This document shows, one piece after another, positions 23,299 to 31,745 of a stretch of DNA of 64,000 nt. Origin of the DNA: Pseudoalteromonas piscicida (GTDB taxonomy: Bacteria; Pseudomonadota; Gammaproteobacteria; Enterobacterales; Alteromonadaceae); the NCBI RefSeq assembly GCF_002208135.1, contig NZ_CP021646.1:1037501-1101500 (forward strand). Direction: 5' to 3'. The first letter of the stretch is position 1. Every line of letters starts with the position of its first letter. Below the pieces are notes generated by a model. That model was given only the letters and a program-made list of their open reading frames with translations. It searched no databases and was not told the origin of the DNA. A program made the translations under genes and the position numbers.

Positions 23299-26145
23299 AT
23301 GAAAACGTTAAATAAAATAAGAAATGCGATCCCGCTGATTGCCGTTAGCAGTCTATTGGCTGCATGCGGCGGAGGGAGTGATGACCCAAAAGTTGAAGAA
23401 GTGCCAGTAACCCCCGCGGTGACGACGGCGGAAGTATCAGGCTCAGTGATAAAAGGCGCATTGAGCCAAGCCCGCATTTCGGTGACGGCGCTCAATGGCT
23501 CTAGCATGATGATGGATGAGAACTCGGCAACTAGTCAAACGGGAGAGCTGTTTATAGAACTGACGGGTAAAGCCGGGTTTGGCATTAATTCTACCATTAA
23601 AGTGACCGCCACAACGAGCGAAGGCTCGCAGATGCGCTGCGACGCCAGTCGCTGTGGTTCTGTAGGAATTGGGGAACAGGTAAGTGGTGATTACATTGCA
23701 GGTGTGACTTTGGCTACCTTAAGTCATGTCGCCGTGCCGTTTGGTTCAAATGCCGATGGCAGTGCTGATGCTAACATACAAATCAACGCCTTGACGACAC
23801 TAACAACCATGCTGGTGGAACAGCAGATTGCTGAGGGACGTAATGTCTCCACTCCCGAATTAATGGCACTGGCAAAAGCGGATATGTCTGCGTTATTGCT
23901 TCGGGCCCTTGGCTGGCAAACCGGGAACACCAATGTTTTTGAGTTACCTGTGGTTAGCGCTGATCAATTAACGAATTTTGAATTAGGGGAAACTTGCACA
24001 ACCTCTGACTCTGGCGAGCAAAGTTGCGAGATGACGTATGTTTCTGAGAGCGTTCAAAAGCTTTCTCTATTCAATGCCGCATTTGCACAATTTGACGAGC
24101 AAGGCTCTTTGCAAGGCGTCTTAAGCGATGCTGCTAGCAATCTCAGCGCGGCACTTGGCGGTGATGAAGCTGCACTTGAAGCGCTTCGATTGCCAATTTA
24201 CAACGCGCTTCAAGCTCATCCACTGACTGCTGAGCTAGGCCTCAGTGCCGATAGTATTGTGGACTTGGCGTTACCACTATTTGATGAGCCGGTATCCACG
24301 GGACCCATGCAGCAAGTCGTGACATCTGGTGCCACTATTACTGCAAGAAATGCGATTGGTGATGCCGAGAGTGCAGACAAAGCATTTGATGGTGATCCGC
24401 AAACTAAATGGTTAGACCACAATGATTGGCAGGGACCACCTACTGAGGAAGCGCCATCTTGGATCCAAGTGGACTTTCCCACTCAACAAGCAATTAGCGG
24501 TGTTTACATTACCAGTGCTAATGATGCCCCAGAGCGAGATCCTGAAAACTTCTCTTTATTAGCTTCTAACGACGAGGGGGTGAGTTGGGTTAATTTGGGT
24601 AATGTGGTTGGGGCGTCGTTTGAAGCGCGCTTTGAACGCCAAGGCTTTGTATTTGCTAATGCACAAAAGTATACAAGCTACCGGATCGCAGTGACAAAAA
24701 ACAAAAATAACGATGGCTTACTGCAAATTGGAGAAATTCAATTTGTGGGGCCTGTTTATCCGAGCGTAGACCATACTGATACTGATACTGAGACGTTTGC
24801 GGTCACGGCAAGCAATAGTATCGGTGAGGCAGAAAATCAAGATAAGGCATTTGATAATGACCCAACCACTAAGTGGCTGGATCATAATGATTGGCAAGGC
24901 CCGCCTACTGTCGAAGCGCCTTCATGGATTCAAGTAGACTTTAATGAGGCGGTGGCGGTTAATCAGCTTGCGATAACGAGCGCCAATGATGCACCAGAGC
25001 GAGATCCTGAGAACTTTGCTTTACTTGGTTCTAACGATAACGGTGTTACATGGCAGCGGTTGAGTAATTGGGTTGGTGAATCTTTTGAAGCGCGAGGGGA
25101 GCGTAAAAGCTTTGCGGTAGCAAATCAATTGCCATACCAAAGCTATCGCCTTGAGATAACCAAGAACAAAAATAATGATGGCTTGATGCAGCTTGCTGAG
25201 ATTGAATTAATCGGCCCAGAAATCTCTGGATTAGATCATGCACAAGTACAAGGGGCAGGTTACTCGGCGCGCTTTAGTATTAGTGATTCAGAGGGCGCAG
25301 CGCAAGCATTTGATAAAAATGTTGAAACTAAATGGCTCGATCACAATGACTGGCAAGGGCCTCCCACCGCTGAAAACCCAGCTTGGATCCAAGTTAGCTT
25401 GCCGCAAGCGCAAGCGGTAAATACTTTGTACATTACCAGCGCCAATGATGCGCCGGAGCGAGACCCTGAAAACTTCCAGCTTTTAGCATCTCACGATGGG
25501 GAAGTATGGCAAGTATTAAATACTTGGGTAGGGGAGTCGTTTGAATCGCGTTTCGAACGTCGTGCCTTTGCGTTTGCTAATGGCTTGGCTTACTCACATT
25601 ATCGCTTGTCTATCAGTAAAAATGCGAATAATGACGGGTTAGTGCAAATAGCCGAAATTGAACTCGCTGGACCTCAGTACGCACTTGAAGATTTGTCTGA
25701 CTTGGCTGGAACAAGCTTTACCGCGCGTAATCGTATTGGAGACGCGGAAAGTGAGCAAAAGGCGTTTGATAATGATATCGAGACAAAATGGCTAGATCAC
25801 AATGAGTGGCAAGGACCGCCAACAGAGGAGTCTCCATCTTGGATCCAAGCTGACTTTACTGCGCCACAGATTGTGAGTGGTTTGGCAATCACCAGTGCGA
25901 ATGATGCACCAGAGCGCGATCCCGAAAACTTCCAGTTACTGGGTTCTAATGATAGCGGTGAGACCTGGACAGAAGTCGCGGTTTGGGTGGGTGAGAGCTG
26001 GGATGAGCGCTTACAACGAAGAGCGTTTACTTTCTCCAATGCTTTTGCCTATAGCAGTTATCGTTTAAGCATTAGCAAAAATGCGAATAACGATGGCTTA
26101 GTACAGATCTCAGAAATCGAGTTACTTGGTCTTAGCGGCGAATAG
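23299..26145 (+). CDS. Lipoprotein with four tandem F5/8 type C (discoidin)-like modules
   Basis: A 948-residue protein with a lipoprotein signal (SSLLAACGGGSDD). Residues ~45-320 form an N-terminal region I do not recognise. Four ~145-residue modules follow (starting near residues 345, 500, 655 and 800). Each contains KAFDxDxxTKWLDHNxWQGPPT, SWIQVDF, ITSANDAPERDPENF and a YRLxISKNxNNDGLxQIxEIEL ending, which is the discoidin/F5-8C carbohydrate-binding pattern. It is probably a surface glycan-binding partner of the receptor encoded 144 bases upstream. No catalytic domain is evident. Confidence 0.88.
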   Translation: MKTLNKIRNAIPLIAVSSLLAACGGGSDDPKVEEVPVTPAVTTAEVSGSVIKGALSQARISVTALNGSSMMMDENSATSQTGELFIELTGKAGFGINSTIKVTATTSEGSQMRCDASRCGSVGIGEQVSGDYIAGVTLATLSHVAVPFGSNADGSADANIQINALTTLTTMLVEQQIAEGRNVSTPELMALAKADMSALLLRALGWQTGNTNVFELPVVSADQLTNFELGETCTTSDSGEQSCEMTYVSESVQKLSLFNAAFAQFDEQGSLQGVLSDAASNLSAALGGDEAALEALRLPIYNALQAHPLTAELGLSADSIVDLALPLFDEPVSTGPMQQVVTSGATITARNAIGDAESADKAFDGDPQTKWLDHNDWQGPPTEEAPSWIQVDFPTQQAISGVYITSANDAPERDPENFSLLASNDEGVSWVNLGNVVGASFEARFERQGFVFANAQKYTSYRIAVTKNKNNDGLLQIGEIQFVGPVYPSVDHTDTDTETFAVTASNSIGEAENQDKAFDNDPTTKWLDHNDWQGPPTVEAPSWIQVDFNEAVAVNQLAITSANDAPERDPENFALLGSNDNGVTWQRLSNWVGESFEARGERKSFAVANQLPYQSYRLEITKNKNNDGLMQLAEIELIGPEISGLDHAQVQGAGYSARFSISDSEGAAQAFDKNVETKWLDHNDWQGPPTAENPAWIQVSLPQAQAVNTLYITSANDAPERDPENFQLLASHDGEVWQVLNTWVGESFESRFERRAFAFANGLAYSHYRLSISKNANNDGLVQIAEIELAGPQYALEDLSDLAGTSFTARNRIGDAESEQKAFDNDIETKWLDHNEWQGPPTEESPSWIQADFTAPQIVSGLAITSANDAPERDPENFQLLGSNDSGETWTEVAVWVGESWDERLQRRAFTFSNAFAYSSYRLSISKNANNDGLVQISEIELLGLSGE

Positions 26146-26153
26146 CCTGAATA

Positions 26154-26315
26154 ATACCAATTAGTCTTAATACTTGCTCAATTTGAAGGAGTAAATCTTA
26201 CGCTAACGGCGTTAAAAATTTCTTATTTAGAACAACTAAATATCAAAATTTTTGCCTTGTTATCGACAAGATTTTCTCGCCTCAAAATAGATCACTTAAT
26301 TAAGATAATTGGTAT
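26154..26315. mobile_element. MITE-like element with terminal inverted repeats
   Basis: A 162-bp segment bounded by ATACCAATTAGTCTTAAT on the left and the near-complement ATTAAGATAATTGGTAT on the right, AT-rich inside and without coding capacity. A degenerate partial copy of its right end lies at about 37548-37607. The structure suggests a non-autonomous transposon or a dispersed imperfect palindrome. No target duplication is evident. Confidence 0.65.
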
Positions 26316-26341
26316 AACTTGAGTTAAATAAATCTCAACCA

Positions 26342-26380
26342 AAAAAGCCAGAATGCAATTTGCGCTCTGGCTTTTTATTT
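26342..26380. terminator. Bidirectional terminator between the discoidin lipoprotein gene and pheA
   Basis: An 11-bp stem AAAAAGCCAGA (26342-26352) pairs with TCTGGCTTTTT (26366-26376). T runs on both strands allow it to end the convergent transcripts. Confidence 0.88.
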
Positions 26381-26415
26381 TTCTCGATGAAAGTAAAGTG
26401 ACTTATTGTGATTGG

Positions 26416-27570
26416 TTATAACACATCCACTGCTTGTAGCGACTCGCTTTGGTAACAGCCTAACAAGCGTACAAACTGGGTATGGTCTTTTAATTCTTCA
26501 AGTGCTACTTGGACTTGTGAGTCTGCAATATTGGCAAGTAAATCAACGTAAAAGACTTCTTCCCAAGGATTACCAGGCACCGGACGTGACTCTAACTTAA
26601 CCATATTGATATTGTGCTGTTTAAATACCATCAGCGCGTCGGCAAGTGAGCCTACTTGCTGTTTGGTGGCCATAATTAAACTGGTTTTAGTTGGGATTTG
26701 AGTAGACACCTGAAGTGCTTTTCGTGCTACCACAATAAAGCGGCTGTGGTTTTCTGTCTGATTCGCAAGGCCTGACTTCACCACTTCTAGGCCCATATTC
26801 TTACCGGCTTGTGCAGATCCAATCGCGGCACTGTTTGGGTGCTCTGCAGCTTGCTTTAACGCGCTAGAGGTCGAGTCGCAGGTTTCGTGCTGAATATCCC
26901 CAAGACCTTGAATAAAACGGCTGCACTGGGCAAAAGGTTGGGGATGCGCATAAATTTTGTCGATCGCTTGTAATTCTGTGTCTGGCAATGCTAGGAGGCA
27001 ATGCTCTACGGTATGCGTTACTTCGCCTACAATAGATACTTGCGCATGTTGCAATAAATCGAATACTTCGTTGATACTACCTGAACTGGTATTTTCAATA
27101 GGTAAGATACCAAAGTCAGCTTGGCCTTTCTCTACCTGCTCGGTGATTTGCTCAAAGCTTTGGCAACCCATTTCCACAAGCTTACCGGGACGACGGCTGA
27201 AGTATTTATGACACGCAAGCTGGCTATAAGAGCCTTGTCCACCCAAGTAGGCAACGCGGTGTGTATCACCTACGGCATCGGGGTTTAAGTTCTTTTGCAG
27301 CATGGCTTGCTGGTTTAACACAGAGTCTTCTAAAATAGTTTGGAAAACGCTGTTTATATAAAAAGCATCTAGACCCAGAGATTTACCATAGCGGATTAAC
27401 TTTTCTAGCAGTGCTTGCTCACGTGCTTCATCACGGATAGGTTTGTTGTTGGCAATCTTATATTCCAGCACACCATGGCTAATGCGACGTCGCTTTGCCA
27501 GTAAAATCAGTAATTCTGAATCTATCTCATTGATGTCATGCCTAAGGGCATCTAATGTATTTTGTGTCAT
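26416..27570 (-). CDS. pheA: Bifunctional chorismate mutase / prephenate dehydratase (P-protein)
   Basis: The 384-residue enzyme of phenylalanine synthesis that makes phenylpyruvate from chorismate. Residues 1-90 are the AroQ mutase domain (RHDINEIDSELLILLAKRRRIS). The dehydratase domain has VAYLGGQGSYS, FGILPIENTSSGSI and CDSTSSA. A C-terminal ACT regulatory domain contains KTSLIMATKQQVGSLADAL and the ESRP Phe-binding motif (LESRPVPGNPWEEVFYVD). The gene is preceded by a leader peptide and attenuator. Confidence 0.97.
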   Translation of the reverse strand: MTQNTLDALRHDINEIDSELLILLAKRRRISHGVLEYKIANNKPIRDEAREQALLEKLIRYGKSLGLDAFYINSVFQTILEDSVLNQQAMLQKNLNPDAVGDTHRVAYLGGQGSYSQLACHKYFSRRPGKLVEMGCQSFEQITEQVEKGQADFGILPIENTSSGSINEVFDLLQHAQVSIVGEVTHTVEHCLLALPDTELQAIDKIYAHPQPFAQCSRFIQGLGDIQHETCDSTSSALKQAAEHPNSAAIGSAQAGKNMGLEVVKSGLANQTENHSRFIVVARKALQVSTQIPTKTSLIMATKQQVGSLADALMVFKQHNINMVKLESRPVPGNPWEEVFYVDLLANIADSQVQVALEELKDHTQFVRLLGCYQSESLQAVDVL

Positions 27571-27592
27571 AGGTCCTCACTCCCATTTAGCC

Positions 27593-27621
27593 AAAAAAAA
27601 AGCCTCCCGAAGTTGGGAGGC
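27593..27621 (-). terminator. pheA attenuator terminator
   Basis: On the minus strand a GCCTCCC-AACTTC-GGGAGGC hairpin (27602-27621) is followed by nine T residues (27593-27601). It lies between the Phe-rich leader peptide and the pheA start, the position of a transcription attenuator that terminates when charged tRNA-Phe is plentiful. Confidence 0.92.
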
Positions 27622-27659
27622 TTAGCTATTCTTTTTCACTCGCGAACAGTCAAGCCTCC

Positions 27660-27716
27660 TCACCTAAAGAAGCTAAAAAAGAAATATGTGTTGCTGTTGC
27701 GTGTGATGAAATTCAT
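27660..27716 (-). CDS. pheL: phe operon leader peptide
   Basis: An 18-residue frame reads MNFITRNSNTYFFFSFFR, with six Phe residues, five of them in the last seven residues. The stop is followed 39 bases later by a strong terminator hairpin and then pheA. This is the classic attenuation layout: stalling at Phe codons when tRNA-Phe is uncharged prevents terminator formation. It is too short for routine gene finders but its context makes it convincing. Confidence 0.92.
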   Translation of the reverse strand: MNFITRNSNTYFFFSFFR

Positions 27717-27747
27717 TTATTCAAACCTTACTTTGAAGCTGAATACA

Positions 27748-27777
27748 TTATTAGCATAGAACTAAACGAGAAAACAA
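27748..27777 (-). promoter_or_regulatory. Candidate promoter of pheL-pheA
   Basis: On the minus strand TTGTTT (27772-27777) and TAATAA (27748-27753) are separated by 18 bases and lie about 30 bases upstream of the pheL ATG, a fitting distance for a sigma-70 promoter. Confidence 0.45.
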
Positions 27778-27940
27778 GTACTACTTTGGACTAATGGGAA
27801 AAACCTAAGTCATCTGGCAGATAGACGCACAATCTCAGTGGATTAAGTACGTTAATCAAACGTAACTTATTGGCGAGTCGAAAAATATTCTGGTATATTC
27901 GAGCAACACCACCACTGTAAATAAAAGAATAGGTTAACTT

Positions 27941-30904
27941 GTGGGCAATCGTCGTCCCCCATCAAGATATGGTGCAAGCTCTTTAAGTGTTAAATTGTCT
28001 ATGCTGATTTCGGCTGTGTGTCTGATCGCAGGCGTTTTTGCTGCGGCATTGATGCTAAAATCAGAAGAAAAGCAGTTGATCTATGAAGAGTATGATGAGC
28101 TCAAACGTTTTAGTGCGCAAGTTAATAATCAGTTCTCAAATTACCTCGACCTTAAAGCCAACTTGGCCGAACAAGCCAATTCAGTGGTTTCCAAACATCT
28201 ACTTTATGGTGTTCAAGATTTAGCTGGTGCACAAGCTAGCGTCGATAAACGTGGTGAAAATTTAGCGAGCACAGCTAAAAATGGCCTCTCAGCAGCTATG
28301 TATACCGGTGATTTAAAATTGCAGTCAGTGCAAAAGTTATTTTCTGAATCTGAATTGCTCTGGAACATTCTTGCGCCCCCACTTTTACAGGATTTCTTTA
28401 ATTTTTACCTGTCTACAAAAGACGGATTTGTCCGCGTTGCGCCACCTAATGCCCTATTAGCGAAAGACCCAAGGTTGATAAATAATCAGCTTCATAACTT
28501 GCCTGTTTTACATGCTGAACAAAACCCAACGAGAGAAGCGGTATGGTCTGGCGTGTATTTTGATCGGGTTTGGAATAAGTGGGTGGTGAGCATCTTGGTG
28601 CCCTTATATCTAAATGACAAATACCTTGGGTTAACTGGTAGTGATATAGAGCTGGCCACCTTGCTCGAAAAGTTACCGAAATCTGACCATCAACAAGGCT
28701 TTATTGTTTTTGATAAACAGGGGCGATTATTGGCAGCTCCCGGCCTGTTTAAGACCACAGCCACAACCGGACAGTTGTTAGACCATAACAAGCTACCCGA
28801 AGACTTGAGTAAAATAGTACAAACAGCACTCAATACTAAGCTGCCAAATATCCAAGATGAATTTAGGTATAAAGACAATTGGCACATTATGCACGTGACC
28901 CATATTGCCAATTTAGATTGGTACATTGGAATTTATAAGAAGCGGGCGTCGGCGATCTCGGCAATTGAAGAGCTTAAAGTAAAGTTTTTTGGTCTGTTTA
29001 TTCTATATGCCATTTTTGTCGCAATATTACTGCATCAGGTTTTGTATCAGCTGGTGCTCAAGCGCATCAATGCGCTCGTTAAAGCGATAAAGGGGTTTGG
29101 TCGAGGGCAGTGGGATACACCAAGCTTGCCGCATACCGATGATGAAATAGGTCAATTGAACGCCTCATTTAACGACATGAGTGGTGAGATAAAACAGCTT
29201 GTAAATGGCCTAAATCAACGCATTACAGAAAAGGAAATCGCTGAAAAAGCGGCAAACCGTTTGTCAAAAGCCGTGGCTTTCTCCGGCACAGGCGTTGTAC
29301 TGACCAATGAGCATTTTCAAATTGAGTACGTCAATCCAAAAATGCAGGAAATGACAGGCTACGATGAGCAGCATTTTATTGGCTCTCCGCTTTTGAGTAT
29401 TATTTCAAAAGACATGGCGATTTTAATTGATGATATCGATATCGACTTGCGCAGCCGCAATCATTGGCGTGGGGATACTATGCTGGCGGGTAACAAAGAG
29501 GCGCCTATTTGGGTCAGTTTGAGTGTGTCACCTATCCGTGAAGAAGGTGGTGCAATTTCAAGTTATGTTGCCTCCGCTCAAGATATTTCTTTTGTAAAAG
29601 AAAGCCAGCGCAAGATGGAAGAATTGGCTTACTTTGATACCTTAACCGGCCTTGCTAACCGAACATTTTTCAGAATGCAGTTGCGTAAATCTATGGCACT
29701 TGCGGAGCGCGGACATTACGCTTTTGCTCTATTCTATTTTGATTTAGATGAATTTAAACGCATCAATGATACTTTGGGGCACGACGCTGGCGACCGCTTA
29801 TTACTTGAAGTAGCAACGAGATTGAAGAAACGGCTCCGCGCAGAAGACACCATCGCCAGATTAGGTGGAGATGAGTTTGCTGTGTTACTGAGCGGCATCA
29901 ATGAGCGAGAAAATGCTATGGAAGTTGCCAATATCATTCAAAAGACGCTGGCGGAGCCAATTAAGTTAGGCAACAACGAAGTGATTGTCAGCGCGAGTAT
30001 TGGTATCACCATGGCACCGTTTGATAGCCAGGAAGAAGAGCAGCTGCTTAAACATGCCGATTTGGCAATGTATCAGGCCAAAGCAAAAGGGCGAAACACT
30101 TACCATTTCTATAGCCAAGATTTAGACGAAGCAGCCAATGAGCGCCTATATATAGAAAACGAACTGCGTATCGCAATTAAAACACAACAATTTACCTTGC
30201 ACTATCAGCCACAAGTTAACAGTGAAAGTGGCGAGGTAGTAGGCTACGAAGCACTAATTCGCTGGTTTCATCCAAGCGAGGGGGCCATTCCACCAAGTAA
30301 GTTTATTCCAATAGCTGAAGCGACAGGATTAATCGTAGAGCTTGGCGCATGGGTGTTAGAGGAAGCCTGTCATTTCTCTCGTCGTTTAAAAGCCGCTGGC
30401 AAGATTGCCAATATATCCATCAACCTATCTGCGAGGCAGTTTAAAGACGCGCAACTGATCAGTACGCTGTCAGATATTATAGATAGAACTGAGATGGAGC
30501 CAACTCTACTGCACCTTGAACTCACCGAAAGTATGCTGATGGGAGACGTAGAAGCGGCAATTATACAACTGGGAGATATTAAAGCGCTTGGTGTTTCATT
30601 GTCTATTGATGACTTTGGTACAGGCTATTCTTCTTTGAGTTATATTAAACGCTTTCCTGTCGATATACTTAAAATCGACCGCTCCTTTGTGAAGGATATT
30701 CCTGAAGATCCGAATGATATGGAAATCACAGCTGCTATCATCGCGATGGCACAGAAATTGAATTTGCAGGTTATCGCGGAAGGGGTGGAAACTGAGGCTC
30801 AGATGACGTTCTTGGCGAAAAATAACTGCCATATTGTGCAAGGCTATTACTACAGCCCGCCCCTGAGTGAAGCCGAGATTTTGAGGTTTGCCCCTGCTGT
30901 ATAG
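27941..30904 (+). CDS. Membrane-bound PAS-GGDEF-EAL cyclic-di-GMP signalling protein
   Basis: A 987-residue protein with a GTG start. The order is a transmembrane segment (~15-40), a periplasmic Cache-like sensor (~41-345), a second transmembrane segment (~347-370), HAMP, PAS (~435-555), GGDEF and EAL. The cyclase motif GGDEF (~641) is intact, with an inhibitory-site RAED five residues before it. The phosphodiesterase half keeps EALIRW, DDFGTGYSSLSYIKRFP and KIDRSFV. Both activities are therefore possible, switched by an extracellular ligand that cannot be named. Confidence 0.93.
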   Translation: MGNRRPPSRYGASSLSVKLSMLISAVCLIAGVFAAALMLKSEEKQLIYEEYDELKRFSAQVNNQFSNYLDLKANLAEQANSVVSKHLLYGVQDLAGAQASVDKRGENLASTAKNGLSAAMYTGDLKLQSVQKLFSESELLWNILAPPLLQDFFNFYLSTKDGFVRVAPPNALLAKDPRLINNQLHNLPVLHAEQNPTREAVWSGVYFDRVWNKWVVSILVPLYLNDKYLGLTGSDIELATLLEKLPKSDHQQGFIVFDKQGRLLAAPGLFKTTATTGQLLDHNKLPEDLSKIVQTALNTKLPNIQDEFRYKDNWHIMHVTHIANLDWYIGIYKKRASAISAIEELKVKFFGLFILYAIFVAILLHQVLYQLVLKRINALVKAIKGFGRGQWDTPSLPHTDDEIGQLNASFNDMSGEIKQLVNGLNQRITEKEIAEKAANRLSKAVAFSGTGVVLTNEHFQIEYVNPKMQEMTGYDEQHFIGSPLLSIISKDMAILIDDIDIDLRSRNHWRGDTMLAGNKEAPIWVSLSVSPIREEGGAISSYVASAQDISFVKESQRKMEELAYFDTLTGLANRTFFRMQLRKSMALAERGHYAFALFYFDLDEFKRINDTLGHDAGDRLLLEVATRLKKRLRAEDTIARLGGDEFAVLLSGINERENAMEVANIIQKTLAEPIKLGNNEVIVSASIGITMAPFDSQEEEQLLKHADLAMYQAKAKGRNTYHFYSQDLDEAANERLYIENELRIAIKTQQFTLHYQPQVNSESGEVVGYEALIRWFHPSEGAIPPSKFIPIAEATGLIVELGAWVLEEACHFSRRLKAAGKIANISINLSARQFKDAQLISTLSDIIDRTEMEPTLLHLELTESMLMGDVEAAIIQLGDIKALGVSLSIDDFGTGYSSLSYIKRFPVDILKIDRSFVKDIPEDPNDMEITAAIIAMAQKLNLQVIAEGVETEAQMTFLAKNNCHIVQGYYYSPPLSEAEILRFAPAV

Positions 30905-30945
30905 CGGTTCAGCCCCACAAGTTTGGGGCTGAAAATAGTAAGGCT

Positions 30946-31275
30946 TTAGCCGCCAGCGATTTTTACTTTGAAGCCTTGGCCTTCTAATAATTGCTTAAGC
31001 TTTTCTCTATCATCACCTTGAATTTCAATGATGCCTTCTTTAATTGCACCCCCTTGACCCATTTTAGATTTAAGCGATTTAGCCAATTTTTTTAGATCAT
31101 GCTGTTCACTATCGATGCCAACGACAAGCATAACTCCTTTGCCTTTGCGCCCTTTAGTTTGTCTTTCAATACGAACGGCACCGTCTTTAAAAACTTTCCC
31201 TTGTACTTTTTGTTTTGGTTCTTTGGTGTCAATACGGCCTACATCTGTGGAGTACACAAGTCTTGATTCTGACAT
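30946..31275 (-). CDS. yciH: SUI1/eIF1-like translation factor YciH
   Basis: A 109-residue protein of the eIF1/SUI1 family. It contains VRIERQTKGRKGKGV, the KMGQGGAIKEGIIEIQGD signature and a GQGFKVKIAGG end. Bacterial YciH binds the 30S subunit and is thought to influence initiation fidelity. It is convergent with the GGDEF/EAL gene. An AGCCCCA/TGGGGCT hairpin at 30911-30930 lies between them and may serve as a weak terminator. Confidence 0.93.
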   Translation of the reverse strand: MSESRLVYSTDVGRIDTKEPKQKVQGKVFKDGAVRIERQTKGRKGKGVMLVVGIDSEQHDLKKLAKSLKSKMGQGGAIKEGIIEIQGDDREKLKQLLEGQGFKVKIAGG

Positions 31276-31415
31276 TAATTCTGGTCCTCTTGCGGGTTCT
31301 TTGCAGAGATCATAGCAAAAAGCAGATTAGATGTTTTTTATTTTTTGCTAAATGATTTTTAAGCGTTATATTTAAATTGGTGAGAGGAAACAAATCAAAA
31401 TAATTTAGGAGCTTA

Positions 31416-31724
31416 ATGATGAGCTTGAGTAAAAACGCTTCTGCTGATGGTAAGACATTGACCATTCAAATTAGAGGCAAGTTTGACTTTAATTTGGTGC
31501 AATCGTTTCGTCAGGCGTATGCTGAGGTAAATGATCAAACCGAAAAAGTTGTTGTTGATCTGCGCGACACCGATTATATGGACAGCTCCGCTTTGGGTAT
31601 GCTGTTAAATATGAAAAAGACGCTGGGAAGCTCGGTTTCTAGCATTCAAATTAGTAATTGTCGTCCACAACTTAAGAAAATCCTCCAGATCTCTCGTTTT
31701 GATAAGAAGTTTGATATTGACTGA
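31416..31724 (+). CDS. STAS-domain anti-sigma-factor antagonist (CrsA-like)
   Basis: A 102-residue single STAS domain. The likely phosphorylated serine lies in YMDSSALGMLLNM. AGGAG precedes the start. The next gene, 21 bases on, encodes a response regulator with phosphatase and anti-sigma kinase domains. The pair matches the CrsA-CrsR partner-switching module described in Shewanella, which controls availability of RpoS. By analogy, the unphosphorylated protein sequesters the kinase domain of its partner. Confidence 0.9.
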   Translation: MMSLSKNASADGKTLTIQIRGKFDFNLVQSFRQAYAEVNDQTEKVVVDLRDTDYMDSSALGMLLNMKKTLGSSVSSIQISNCRPQLKKILQISRFDKKFDID

Positions 31725-31745
31725 TCGCCGATAGATTGAACCCTC

